Positions 7,329-16,274 of a stretch of DNA of 64,000 bases are shown here, in pieces; position 1 is the stretch's first letter, and each line of letters opens with the position of its first letter. Source of the stretch: an uncultured Erysipelotrichaceae bacterium (GTDB lineage Bacteria > Bacillota_I > Bacilli_A > Erysipelotrichales > Erysipelotrichaceae); NCBI GenBank assembly GCA_937900565.1, contig CALCFG010000136.1:1-64000 (forward strand), written 5' to 3'. Made by a program: the position numbers and the translations under genes. The notes beneath the pieces were generated by a model that worked only from the letters and a program-made list of their open reading frames with translations, was not told the DNA's origin and did not search any database.

Positions 7329-9161
7329 TCAATCACTAAATAGTACCGAATAAAATTGGTTTATAGTTTTACACTGTATTAGTTTTGAAAAACAATCCAT
7401 ATCACTAACTGTTTCTACGATTAAGTCATATAGTAAACGTAAGTTTTTGACATTGTTTCTATTTATGGCTGACAAGAATACAATCTTAACTTCGTTTTCT
7501 CCCCAAGATATGCCTTTTGGATTTATATAAATGCACATGCTTGTTTCATTAGCGATAAATTCCATTGCATGAGGAATGGCGTACATGTCGCAAATATCTG
7601 TTGAAGCAATTGCCTCTCTTACTAAAACAGATGGTAAGAAGTTAGAATCTACAAGATTTTTTGATTCCAGGTTGTTACATAACTTACGTATAACTATGTC
7701 TCGGTCAGTATGTTTATTATCATAATAAAAATTATCGGGATGAATATAAACATTAAATAAAGCTTTCAGCAATGATTTTCTTTTTTGTTTAATAATTCCA
7801 TTTGCTGCATTTAAAATTTTAATTTCATCCGACTTGGTGAAAAGGGGTGTGATAATACAATTTTTAACATTAGTCTTTTCTGCAAAACTAGTAGAAACAA
7901 TCAAATCATATCCCTTGGTATTAAGCAATTCTTTTTTTTGAATAACTTCAATTTCAGAATTATAATGAATAAGCTTTTTAAGCTTATTCATTAATGATTG
8001 CTGATTTACATAGTTTCCCGTGTTGATGCCAATTTTTATTTTTTCGTGAGAATCTTTTTCAACGCTATTTTCTATTAAAAAACCTATATGCATAGAAATT
8101 AGTGATATTTCTTGAGGGTTGATAGTGATGTTATATAGATTTTGTATCTCTGTTGCAATGCTTACTGCAATGTCGTAAATAAAGAAACATGATTCCTTGA
8201 TAGATAACCCACCGTCACTACGCACAGGGTTATTGTTTTTGCAGCGAATAATCATGTCGTAGATATGTCTAACGAACACTGGAAAAAAGCTTTCCATATT
8301 TATGTCTAAAGAATATTTTTTAAAAATTTCATTTGTAATATTCTTTATTGATTGCTCGATGTTGCTAATATCATTATCTCCACCATTAATAACGCTTCTT
8401 AATGAATTGTATATAGAGTTCGTTTTATCAATCTTAGAGTTATTAAGATTCCTATTAATTTGGTTAGCTAAGCCAAATAGTTCTTTATCGCATGAACTAT
8501 TTCTGTTTTCATCTTCAAAGTCAAAATTCAAAATCACGAATAAATTTAATAATAAATTGTTAAGGTAGAAGGAAGTGATTTTGTAATTGTGCTTATCTAG
8601 TAAATCAATAACATATTCAGATATTTCTGTTAGATTGATATTATTGAAAAATTTTTGGAATGTTACAACATCATTGAATGTGCTACCTGCTTCATCAATA
8701 ATTCTGTCTATATATAATTGCCTTTTCTTAAAACCTTCACCAATTAAAGAAATATCGTTATTAGCTCTCAATATTGATAAATCATATTTACTAAATAAAC
8801 TTTTTAGATTGTTGATATGCGTAATAAGAGTGGATTCAGAAACACTCAGCTTATCTGCAAGACTAAAAATGTTTGAAGTACCATATTGCAAAAGATAAAA
8901 TATCAATTCATTATCATCATCAAATTCCGTTCTAGTTAAAGGAATCATTGAGATAAGATCTTCAAATTCTTTATTTATTGAAAAGCCCATTTTTGTAGAA
9001 ATGATTAGTTGCTTATTAAAAAGATTATTTATAGATTTAATATCATTTCTAATGGTTTTGTCGGAAACATTAAAAATAGCTGCAATTGTAGATGCAGGTG
9101 AGTTAGGTTTGGAATATAGATAAAAAACTATCTGTCTTTCTCTATCGGTCAATTCATACAT
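7329..9161 (-). CDS. PRD-containing transcriptional activator (BglG/MtlR type) of the PTS operon
   Basis: The 610-residue regulator is built like MtlR/LicR. It has an N-terminal helix-turn-helix (SPASTIAAIFNVSDKTIRND, about residues 21-40), a second HTH region around SVSESTLITHINNLK, and two PTS regulation domains carrying conserved His (VFVRHIYDM; SMHIGFLIENS). A EIIB-like domain near 385-440 follows, then a C-terminal EIIA domain with its phospho-His in AIPHAM (about His 531). The EIIB-like loop reads GINTGNYVN, without the usual phospho-Cys, so signalling is probably through the PRD and EIIA histidines. It is divergent from the PTS operon at 9280 and is the obvious activator of it. Confidence 0.9.
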   Translation of the reverse strand: MYELTDRERQIVFYLYSKPNSPASTIAAIFNVSDKTIRNDIKSINNLFNKQLIISTKMGFSINKEFEDLISMIPLTRTEFDDDNELIFYLLQYGTSNIFSLADKLSVSESTLITHINNLKSLFSKYDLSILRANNDISLIGEGFKKRQLYIDRIIDEAGSTFNDVVTFQKFFNNINLTEISEYVIDLLDKHNYKITSFYLNNLLLNLFVILNFDFEDENRNSSCDKELFGLANQINRNLNNSKIDKTNSIYNSLRSVINGGDNDISNIEQSIKNITNEIFKKYSLDINMESFFPVFVRHIYDMIIRCKNNNPVRSDGGLSIKESCFFIYDIAVSIATEIQNLYNITINPQEISLISMHIGFLIENSVEKDSHEKIKIGINTGNYVNQQSLMNKLKKLIHYNSEIEVIQKKELLNTKGYDLIVSTSFAEKTNVKNCIITPLFTKSDEIKILNAANGIIKQKRKSLLKALFNVYIHPDNFYYDNKHTDRDIVIRKLCNNLESKNLVDSNFLPSVLVREAIASTDICDMYAIPHAMEFIANETSMCIYINPKGISWGENEVKIVFLSAINRNNVKNLRLLYDLIVETVSDMDCFSKLIQCKTINQFYSVLFSD

Positions 9162-9279
9162 AGTACTATATTATTCCAATACTTAAAAAAGTATAAATTT
9201 AATTTTTCCAGCCATGGTGGAAATCATATATTTGTAAACGCTTACTATCATTTCTAATATATATGCAGGAGGTGTTGCT
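9162..9279 (+). promoter_or_regulatory. divergent control region with CRE site and inverted repeats
   Basis: TGTAAACGCTTACT (9233-9246) fits the CRE consensus TGWAARCGYTWNCW exactly and implies CcpA repression of the PTS operon. Two inverted repeats may bind the PRD activator: ATACTT/AAGTAT (9179-9184, 9189-9194) and TTTCCA/TGGAAA around a CCATGG core (9205-9223). AGGAGGTG (9267-9274) serves the GTG start of EIIA. Confidence 0.75.
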
Positions 9280-9582
9280 GTGACTAAAGAAGAAGTTATG
9301 CAATCTGCTTTTGAAATCATCTCTTACGCTGGAGATGCAATGAATGAGTATTATGGTGCAGTTATCGATTATAAACATCACGATATCGAAAGTGCAAAGA
9401 AAAAACTTGAAGAGGGTAATGTTTTTCTTAATAAAACTCATTTAATTCAAACTAAGCTTATTCAAAGTGAAGTTAATGATGAACCTATTCCTTATTCGCT
9501 CATCATGACACATGCCCAAGACCATTTAACGGGCGCTATCAATTGGCAAAGGATGGTCAATTTATTATTAAATGAAGACTAA
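9280..9582 (+). CDS. PTS lactose/cellobiose-type EIIA
   Basis: The 100-residue all-helical EIIA passes phosphate from HPr to EIIB. The active-site segment MTHAQDHL holds His 78, with Asp 81 and His 82 in the family's metal and phosphate positions. The length is normal. Translation starts at GTG behind a perfect AGGAGGTG. It is the first gene of the EIIA-EIIC-EIIB-DUF1177 cluster. Confidence 0.92.
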   Translation: MTKEEVMQSAFEIISYAGDAMNEYYGAVIDYKHHDIESAKKKLEEGNVFLNKTHLIQTKLIQSEVNDEPIPYSLIMTHAQDHLTGAINWQRMVNLLLNED

Positions 9583-9591
9583 CATTCAGAA

Positions 9592-9621
9592 AGGGGGATA
9601 GTGTTTTAACACTAACAAATT
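9592..9621 (+). promoter_or_regulatory. ribosome site separated from the EIIC start by a small hairpin
   Basis: AGGGGG (9592-9597) lies 24 nt before the EIIC ATG, too far for normal use. Between them TAGTGTT (9599-9605) pairs with AACACTA (9608-9614). If folded, the hairpin brings the ribosome site to about 8 nt from the ATG. Whether it folds in the cell is inferred. Confidence 0.55.
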
Positions 9622-10947
9622 ATGGCAAACGTATTAAATAATATTGCTAGTTTTCTTGAAAAATTTTTAAGCCCTGTAGCTGGTAAAATTGCAGGGAATA
9701 AACATTTACAAATTTTAGCTGCTGCTTTCATGAGTATCTTACCATTGATTATGGTTGGTTCATTTGCAATGATTATAGCTTTTCCATTCATGGACTATAC
9801 TACAATGCAAACAACAGATATGTTCTATGGTTTCTTCAAAGCGTGGGCAGCATTCTCTGAAGGCTTTGGACAACATCTTGGCTATTTATTCAATATCACA
9901 TTAGGTAGCCAAGGATTATGGTTATCAATCGCAATCGCTTATGTAACTGCAAAAAGAAGAAACTTACACATGTTAAATTCAATTATCGTTGTTTTTGTTT
10001 CTTTCCTTGTAGTTAATGGATCATTAATTGATTGGAACTGGTCAAGTGCTTACTTTGGTGGAACTGGTATCTTCAGTGCAATTCTTGTATCATTCTTAGC
10101 TATTGACTTATACACATTCATGTCAGAAAAGAAAATTGGATACATTAAATTCCCTGATAGTGTTCCTGAAGTATTATCAAGTTCTATTTCTACATTATTC
10201 CCAATTGCAGTGATTTTCGTATTAATGTGTGTCATCAGAGGCGTATTTGGTGATATCATCGGTATTCCTTTCCCTGAATTGATCATGTCAATTGGTTCTA
10301 AGTTAAATATGGCAGTTGATAGTATCTTTGGTATCTCAATTGCATCTACACTTTCTCAAATTGCTTGGTGGTTTGGTATTCACTCAAGTGCAATATTATC
10401 AGTTGTTACTCCTTCTTTAGAAGCTAACATGTTAAGTAACATCAATGCTTATGCAGCAGGTGTTCCATTATCTGATTTACCAACTATCGTAAACTCTACA
10501 TTCTATTATACTTATGTTGCAATCGGAGGGGGCGGAGCTACATTTGGTCTAGTTTTATTAATGCTTAAGAGTAAATCTGAACAAATCAGAGTAATTGGTA
10601 AATTATCAATTATCCCTGCATTCTTTGGTATCAATGAACCAGTATTGTTCGGTTTACCAATCGTATTAAACCCAATGTTCTTAATCCCATTCTTATTATC
10701 CCATGTTGTAAATATTATCATCTGTTACTACGCTATGAGCTTTAACTTAGTCAATAAAGTCGTGATGTCTTTATCAGCCCAAACGCCGATTGGATTAAGT
10801 CATGTGTTGGGTAACTTAGACTTCAGATCAATAATTTTATTAGTCGTAGTAATTTTAGTCGATGTAGTATTGTATTATCCGTTCTTTAAATTATTTGAAA
10901 AAGATAAAGTTGCTGAAGAAGAAGCTTTGGCAGCACAATCTAAATAG
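9622..10947 (+). CDS. PTS lactose/cellobiose-type EIIC permease
   Basis: The 441-residue membrane permease moves and helps phosphorylate the sugar. The start (FLEKFLSPVAGKIAGNKHLQ) is typical of CelB/ChbC proteins, about ten hydrophobic segments follow, and the substrate-loop motifs WWFGIHSS and AFFGINEPVLFGLP are clear. The C-terminus ends in a Lys/Glu-rich tail. The family handles beta-glucosides, chitobiose and similar disaccharides. Here no phospho-glycosidase is encoded nearby, so the substrate is open. Confidence 0.92.
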   Translation: MANVLNNIASFLEKFLSPVAGKIAGNKHLQILAAAFMSILPLIMVGSFAMIIAFPFMDYTTMQTTDMFYGFFKAWAAFSEGFGQHLGYLFNITLGSQGLWLSIAIAYVTAKRRNLHMLNSIIVVFVSFLVVNGSLIDWNWSSAYFGGTGIFSAILVSFLAIDLYTFMSEKKIGYIKFPDSVPEVLSSSISTLFPIAVIFVLMCVIRGVFGDIIGIPFPELIMSIGSKLNMAVDSIFGISIASTLSQIAWWFGIHSSAILSVVTPSLEANMLSNINAYAAGVPLSDLPTIVNSTFYYTYVAIGGGGATFGLVLLMLKSKSEQIRVIGKLSIIPAFFGINEPVLFGLPIVLNPMFLIPFLLSHVVNIIICYYAMSFNLVNKVVMSLSAQTPIGLSHVLGNLDFRSIILLVVVILVDVVLYYPFFKLFEKDKVAEEEALAAQSK

Positions 10948-10955
10948 GAGATTAT

Positions 10956-11267
10956 ATGAGTAAAATTAATGTTTTGTTAGCCTGTCAAAACGGAATGAGT
11001 ACAGGTATTATTAAAAAGAAAATCGAAGAAACAGCTGTTGCAGAAGGACAAGAAATTACCATCTGTGCTGTTGGATTAGATGAAATCAAAAAAGAAGCAA
11101 GTAAATTTGACATTTTACTTCTTGCACCACAAATCAAATATGCTGCTAAATCAGTCGAAAAAGATGTTGAAGGCATATGCAAGTTTATGATTATCGATTC
11201 AATTGACTTTGGTACTATGAACGGATCAAACGTATATCATAAAATGATGAAGAAATTAGCTGAATAG
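10956..11267 (+). CDS. PTS lactose/cellobiose-type EIIB
   Basis: The 103-residue cytoplasmic subunit accepts phosphate from EIIA on Cys 10 (LLACQNGMSTG) and donates it to the incoming sugar on EIIC. The length and P-loop are intact. AGGAG precedes the ATG, and the next gene begins one base after the stop, indicating coupled translation with DUF1177. Confidence 0.93.
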   Translation: MSKINVLLACQNGMSTGIIKKKIEETAVAEGQEITICAVGLDEIKKEASKFDILLLAPQIKYAAKSVEKDVEGICKFMIIDSIDFGTMNGSNVYHKMMKKLAE

Positions 11268-11268
11268 T

Positions 11269-12201
11269 ATGTTGAAACAAGTATTAGATATTTATGAACT
11301 TATAGATCGAGGTACTGTTTGCGGACAGGATATAGTAGATTTATTCAAAACCTTTGAATTTGTTGATGCGTCTTGGGTTAAAGTTGAAGGTTCCGAAGGA
11401 AGTACTGATTTCGTTGAAATTTTAGTTAAAGGTACACATGGAAAAAGCGTAGGTGGTACTAAACCAACTCTATCAGTAATTGGAAGACTTGGCGGTATAG
11501 GCGCAAGACCAAAATATAAAGGAATGGTTTCTGATGCAGATGGATGTATTTGTGCTTTGTCAGTAGCGTATAAACTAGCGCAGATGAGTAAACACAAAGA
11601 TCGTTTAGACGGCGATGTTGTCATTACAACACACATTTGCCCAAATGCTCCGACCGAACCGCATGAACCAGTTGATTTTATGGGCTCACCAGTTGATATG
11701 GAACAAATGAATCAGTATGAAGTTATCAAAGATGCCGATGCTGTAATTACAATCGATACAACTAAAGGAAACAATATTATCACTAACAAAGGATTTGCAA
11801 TTTCACCAACTGTAAAAGAAGGATATATTTTAAAAGTAAATCAGCAACTAGTTAATATTATGGAACAAACTTCTGGCACTAAAGCTAAAACCTTCCCGCT
11901 TTGCCAGTTAGATATCACACCATATTCAAACAACATGTATCACATCAACAGTATCTTGCAACCAGCAACCGCAACAAATGCTCCTGTTGTAGGCGTTGCA
12001 ATAACTACTGAAACTGCCGTTGCAGGTTGTGCGACTAGTGCTAGTCATGAAATCGATATTGCGGAAGCAGCTAGATTTACTTTAGAAGTAGCTAAACAAT
12101 TTACAGAAGAACGTTTAGAGTTCTACGATTCAAAAGAATTCAAACAACTTACAGATTTATACGGAAAGATGAACATTTTCCAGACAAATCCACAATTATA
12201 A
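11269..12201 (+). CDS. DUF1177 family protein
   Basis: The 310-residue soluble protein carries the hallmark strings of DUF1177: VEGSEGSTDF, GKSVGGTKPTLSVIGRLGG, MVSDADGCICALSVAY, THICPNAPTEPHEPVDFMGS and SASHEIDIAEAARF. The conserved His, Asp and Cys residues suggest a metal-dependent hydrolase, but I know of no assigned reaction. It is directly coupled to the PTS EIIB gene and followed by an M81 peptidase-like gene, so it probably acts on the product of PTS uptake. The last step is inference. Confidence 0.85.
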   Translation: MLKQVLDIYELIDRGTVCGQDIVDLFKTFEFVDASWVKVEGSEGSTDFVEILVKGTHGKSVGGTKPTLSVIGRLGGIGARPKYKGMVSDADGCICALSVAYKLAQMSKHKDRLDGDVVITTHICPNAPTEPHEPVDFMGSPVDMEQMNQYEVIKDADAVITIDTTKGNNIITNKGFAISPTVKEGYILKVNQQLVNIMEQTSGTKAKTFPLCQLDITPYSNNMYHINSILQPATATNAPVVGVAITTETAVAGCATSASHEIDIAEAARFTLEVAKQFTEERLEFYDSKEFKQLTDLYGKMNIFQTNPQL

Positions 12202-12205
12202 TTAA

Positions 12206-12239
12206 TGGGAGAGGTTAGTCCTCTCCCAGGAGTTTTTTT
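12206..12239 (+). terminator. terminator-like hairpin overlapping the next ribosome site
   Basis: TGGGAGAGG (12206-12214), loop TTAGT, CCTCTCCCA (12220-12228), then GGAG and seven T (12233-12239). The last stem base and the GGAG form the ribosome site of the gene starting at 12242. It may attenuate transcription or limit translation of the two downstream genes. Confidence 0.75.
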
Positions 12240-12241
12240 AT

Positions 12242-12934
12242 ATGAAATTTATCTTAATCTTATTAATATTTGCACTTATATTTGCATTGCCAATTATTTT
12301 ACTTATCAAAAATAAAGAGAAGCTAAACATAAAATTTGTTTTCGTTGGCTTATTGATGTACTTAGTATTTAGGATATTGCTTTATCCTTTTATCGGATTG
12401 TTTGCAAACAATTTGACAGTACTAGCAAAATCTATCATCGATGTAATTTATCTATTGGTATATATATTGATTGTTAAACGATTGATTTTTACAAAAGTAT
12501 TCCATCTATCAAGCGAAGATAAAGACAAGCTCTTTTCATCTGGATTAACTGAATCAACAATTGAAGTGTTATTAGTTTTTTTACCAAACTTATTAAATCT
12601 AGGTGCTTATTTTTTCTTGCTAGAATTTGGAAATATCTACGATGCACTTGAAACAAGTTTTACAGCCAACCAGATTCAAGAATACGTTACATATTTAAAT
12701 TCAATTGGTTATGATTACTTTATGTTCTTAGGACTAATGATAATTGCTTTATATCTGTTTAACATTACAAACAACTACTTGTTAGTAAATAACGCAAAAT
12801 TAAGCTTCGTGTATTCTTTAGTATTGTATGTTACATATTTTGTTTTAGCACTACTAAATAAATGGATTGCCTGCATTATATTAATCGGATTAATTACTTC
12901 AATTTACTACATTAACAGTAAAGAAAGGATTTAA
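12242..12934 (+). CDS. integral membrane protein of the PTS-DUF1177 operon (possibly YhfC-like)
   Basis: The 230-residue protein has about seven hydrophobic segments. A central polar stretch SGLTESTIEVLL between helices recalls the glutamate-containing segment of YhfC-type intramembrane metalloproteases, but the match is weak and no zinc-binding His motif is evident. It could also be a transporter accessory or an immunity-type protein. It sits between DUF1177 and the M81 gene, with which it is directly adjacent (TAA then ATG). Confidence 0.5.
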   Translation: MKFILILLIFALIFALPIILLIKNKEKLNIKFVFVGLLMYLVFRILLYPFIGLFANNLTVLAKSIIDVIYLLVYILIVKRLIFTKVFHLSSEDKDKLFSSGLTESTIEVLLVFLPNLLNLGAYFFLLEFGNIYDALETSFTANQIQEYVTYLNSIGYDYFMFLGLMIIALYLFNITNNYLLVNNAKLSFVYSLVLYVTYFVLALLNKWIACIILIGLITSIYYINSKERI

Positions 12935-14395
12935 ATGAAAGTTTTTGTTGCGCACTTTACAGCAGAATGTAATGAACATATCAGCCATGTGGTTGATAAA
13001 AATGATTTCCTGTTTTTATATGGCGATGAATGCATTGCTGCAATGAATATAAAAGAGGTTTTTGAAAAGGAAAATATAGAAATCATTCCTTCAATTTATG
13101 CAAATGTGAATCCCAATGGCATGATTTCTTTGGATACATTTAAATTTATTAAAGAAACAATCATTTCGAAGTTAAAAGAATGTGTAGACTCAATTGATGG
13201 AGTATACTTACAGTTTCATGGTGCTAGTGGCGTTAAAGGCTTAGATTGTGTATCTGGTGAACATGATATTCTCGATGCGATCAGAAAAGTCACAGGAAAA
13301 TATATGCCGATTGCAATGGTTATGGATCCGCATGGGAATCTAACAAACGAATTAGCTGATAAGTTGAATATTGTTAGATGTTACAGAGAATCTCCGCATT
13401 CAGATGCTGTTGATACGGAAATCAAAGTTGCTAAGTTGCTTGTAGATTTGATTAAAAAAAAAAGAGTAATGCATCCAATTGTTAAAAAGATTCCTATCAT
13501 GGTCGGAGGAGAAAGAAGTGTTTCAGCTAATGAACCAGTTGCTTCAGTCAATAAAATGTTAGACGAATACGAAAAAGATGATCGTGTTTTCTCAACAAGT
13601 TTACATATTGGCTATATCAGACATGACGATGATAAGCTTGGTGCTGCGATTACTGTTATTCCATCAGAAGATAAATATAGTGAATATTGTAATGAAATAG
13701 CCATTAAGCTATCAAATTATGTCTGGGAACATCGTCACGAATTTAAATTTAACGGTAACTTTGATGAAGTTGATGCCTCGGTTCTAAAAGCTATTGCATA
13801 TGATGGCAAGACTGTTGTAATTACCGATTCAGGCGACAATTGTGGTGCTGGTGGATATGGGCAAAATACGGTTGTATTAAGAGAATTTTTAAAACAAAAA
13901 ACAGACAAGAAAATTTTATTTGCCGGCATTAATGATAAAAAGGCTTATAAATTATTATCAACTGCAAATATTGGAGACTCATTAAACGTTAACATTGGAA
14001 TTGAAGAAGATGAATTAAGCAAAGCTGTTAATGTTGACTGCCATTTAATTGCAATTGGAGAGCAAAAAAGAGGATATGCACTTCATGACGATTGTGGGCT
14101 TTCATATCTAATCAATATCGATAATACCAACATTGATATTCTCGTTCTAAACGATAATATTCAATACGGTACAATGGAACAGTTTGATTACGCCAAAGCT
14201 CCATTCCATGATTATGATATTGTTATAGTTAAAATGGGATATTTAGATACATACCTAATTCCAGAAACAAAATATCATATTATGGCACTAACTGATGGTC
14301 CAACAATTCAACGTAGCGAAAAAATACCATTTAAAAAAATCGCACGGCCAATGTATCCAATTGACGATTTTGATGAACTTTATTTTATAAATTAA
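12935..14395 (+). CDS. M81-family peptidase-like protein (MlrC family)
   Basis: The 486-residue protein matches the MlrC/M81 family: N-terminal domain with GVYLQFHGAS, AMVMDPHGNLT and CYRESPHSDAVDTE, which carry the Asp and His residues expected to bind zinc, and a C-terminal domain with DSGDNCGAGGYGQNTVVL. MlrC cleaves linearised microcystin, but most members have unknown substrates. Length is full. Its position behind a PTS and DUF1177 suggests that the imported compound contains an amide or peptide bond, for example a sugar-amino acid conjugate. That is inference. AAGGAT precedes the start. A further gene once followed: a GAGGAGAG site stands just after the stop, at the edge of the insertion element. 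Confidence 0.88.
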   Translation: MKVFVAHFTAECNEHISHVVDKNDFLFLYGDECIAAMNIKEVFEKENIEIIPSIYANVNPNGMISLDTFKFIKETIISKLKECVDSIDGVYLQFHGASGVKGLDCVSGEHDILDAIRKVTGKYMPIAMVMDPHGNLTNELADKLNIVRCYRESPHSDAVDTEIKVAKLLVDLIKKKRVMHPIVKKIPIMVGGERSVSANEPVASVNKMLDEYEKDDRVFSTSLHIGYIRHDDDKLGAAITVIPSEDKYSEYCNEIAIKLSNYVWEHRHEFKFNGNFDEVDASVLKAIAYDGKTVVITDSGDNCGAGGYGQNTVVLREFLKQKTDKKILFAGINDKKAYKLLSTANIGDSLNVNIGIEEDELSKAVNVDCHLIAIGEQKRGYALHDDCGLSYLINIDNTNIDILVLNDNIQYGTMEQFDYAKAPFHDYDIVIVKMGYLDTYLIPETKYHIMALTDGPTIQRSEKIPFKKIARPMYPIDDFDELYFIN

Positions 14396-14410
14396 GAGGA
14401 GAGATCATTA

Positions 14411-14444
14411 TGATACAACCCTAGTCAAGTAGACATGGGAAATA
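14411..14444. repeat. IS left terminal inverted repeat
   Basis: Matches the reverse complement of 16275-16308 at 24 of 34 positions, with blocks TGATA, GTAGACA and GAAATA shared. Confidence 0.8.
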
Positions 14445-14610
14445 TGTAAAAGTCTCATCGATCAACAGCCCATTCCAATTTGGTTTGGGTTGTATTTTAT
14501 TTCTTCTATAATAATTTCTTTTTGATGTTTCTTCTTTGATTCAATTTTATTCCAGTATCTGACATATCTTTTTGCTGGAATAATTGGATATCGTGTAAAT
14601 TCATTTTGTT

Positions 14611-16227
14611 CTAGTGATTCATTTGTACTTGTCCACAAGGTTTACCGTTTAATCTTTTTTGTGGATAATGATTGATGTAGTAATCTAGCGTTCCTTTGAT
14701 AGCTTGTCTCATTTCTTCTTTGGAAGTGATGCTTGGATATAGGATAAACAACATATCTTTAAATTGTCCCTGAAAACCTTCACACACTCCATTATCAATG
14801 CACTTTGATACACGTGACATAGATTGTGACATACCATATTCATCCAATTTTAATTTATATACTTGTCTTGTATACGCAAAACCTCTGTCTGAATGTACTA
14901 ATGGTGTTGCTTCAGGATATGCATTATGAGCATTCTTTAGTGTTTGATCAGCTAGTAATGCATCGTTTTTATCAGATACTTCTAAAGCGACTGGAAACCT
15001 GTCATAAAGATCAATCATTGGCGAAATAAATAGTTTCTCTCCAGTTGTAGGTATCTTTACCTCCGTAACATCCGTACACCATTTTTGATTTGGACCTGTA
15101 GTATTGAAATCTCTGTTGAGAATGTTTTCTGCCGTATGTTCTGCATTAGATCGAATGTAGTTGTATCTGGATCTACGTCTATAAGTGGATTTGATATCAT
15201 TGATGCACATCAATCGATAGACTCTGTTATGACCACATCTATATCCTTCGTTTCTTAGAGTGTAGTACATGGTCATTGTGCCAAAAAGAGAATTGTTGGA
15301 ATTAGATATCTCCTTGATTCTAGATGTAATTCTTTCATCTTCATGTTGTTTATCCAATTGTTTAGGAGAAGGTGATGAGTGTAGCCACTTGTAATATGCA
15401 CTTCTGCAGATGCCCATGATTGAACACATTTCATTTATTGGCCAGTTGCGATTTTCATGTAATGATTGTATTAGCGAATAATCTTTTATCTTTTGTTTTC
15501 TTATAAGATAAAGTCTTTTAGCCTTCGGAAGACTCGCCAAATAGGTCTTTTCGAAGGCTTCGTCTTTTTTTAACAGTTCAAGCTCCATCTCTTGTCGTCT
15601 GTTGATTCTTTCAAGCTCGGCTATTCTGCGCTGAGCTTTTTCCAAGTCGGTTAGTTGTTCTTCAGATTTATGTTTACCACGTCTGTCTTCGAGAGCATCT
15701 TCTCCATTGGATTCATATTTTTTGACCCAGTTATAAATTTGAGCGTAATTTCCACCATAAAATTCAGCTGTACCTTTATAATCGTGATTATGATCTATAC
15801 AGTATTTAATGATTTCGATTTTCTTTTCTTTGCTTACTTTTAAAGTATCAGCCATATAGACCTCCGGTTTAGGATCGTAACCCTTAAGTTCTCTATGACT
15901 ATTATACTTTTTTACCCAATTTAAAACAGTAGTACATTTAGGTATTCCATACTTAGCTGCCAAATCTATGGATGATCCATAACCTTGAAGATATTCTTGA
16001 ACAACCATCTCCTTAAACTCTTTAGAATACTTATTGTTTGTACTCTTATTGTCAAAAATTGAATGGCTGTTTACGCGATAGCTTTTGACCCATTCTAGAA
16101 CTAATCCGGATCCGCATTTTCCCATGTTCAATTCAAGCTTTATTTGTTCTGCAGATTTTCTTCCGCTTAAATAATCTTCACAAGCCTGTACCTTTTGTTC
16201 TTTCGTATATTTAGCTTTTCTTCCCAT
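14611..16227 (-). CDS. IS3-family transposase, single fused ORF, C-terminus displaced
   Basis: The protein fuses the OrfA part (two helix-turn-helix regions, then a Glu/Arg-rich leucine-zipper stretch ending ELELLKKDEAF) to an IS150-like OrfB with HTH_21 and the integrase core. The DDE residues are in WCTDVTEVK, VHSDRGFAY and NGVCEGFQGQFK. The start at 16227 has AAAGGTGGG in front; an in-frame ATG at 16254 does not. The frame ends at 14611 after GKPCGQVQMNH. The minus-1 frame from 14626 runs on for 54 sensible codons to a TGA at 14462 (TNESLEQNEFTRYPII and on), which resembles a lost C-terminus. A one-base deletion there, or frameshifting, is likely. Confidence 0.88.
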   Translation of the reverse strand: MGRKAKYTKEQKVQACEDYLSGRKSAEQIKLELNMGKCGSGLVLEWVKSYRVNSHSIFDNKSTNNKYSKEFKEMVVQEYLQGYGSSIDLAAKYGIPKCTTVLNWVKKYNSHRELKGYDPKPEVYMADTLKVSKEKKIEIIKYCIDHNHDYKGTAEFYGGNYAQIYNWVKKYESNGEDALEDRRGKHKSEEQLTDLEKAQRRIAELERINRRQEMELELLKKDEAFEKTYLASLPKAKRLYLIRKQKIKDYSLIQSLHENRNWPINEMCSIMGICRSAYYKWLHSSPSPKQLDKQHEDERITSRIKEISNSNNSLFGTMTMYYTLRNEGYRCGHNRVYRLMCINDIKSTYRRRSRYNYIRSNAEHTAENILNRDFNTTGPNQKWCTDVTEVKIPTTGEKLFISPMIDLYDRFPVALEVSDKNDALLADQTLKNAHNAYPEATPLVHSDRGFAYTRQVYKLKLDEYGMSQSMSRVSKCIDNGVCEGFQGQFKDMLFILYPSITSKEEMRQAIKGTLDYYINHYPQKRLNGKPCGQVQMNH

Positions 16228-16274
16228 ATAAAAATCCCACCTTTGTAGTTTCACATCGATGGGATAATTTTAAT

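Noticed and set aside
7329..14395. Reading the PTS operon as simple cellobiose or chitobiose use
   Set aside because: No phospho-glycosidase, deacetylase or other sugar-processing gene is linked; the companions are DUF1177 and M81 proteins.
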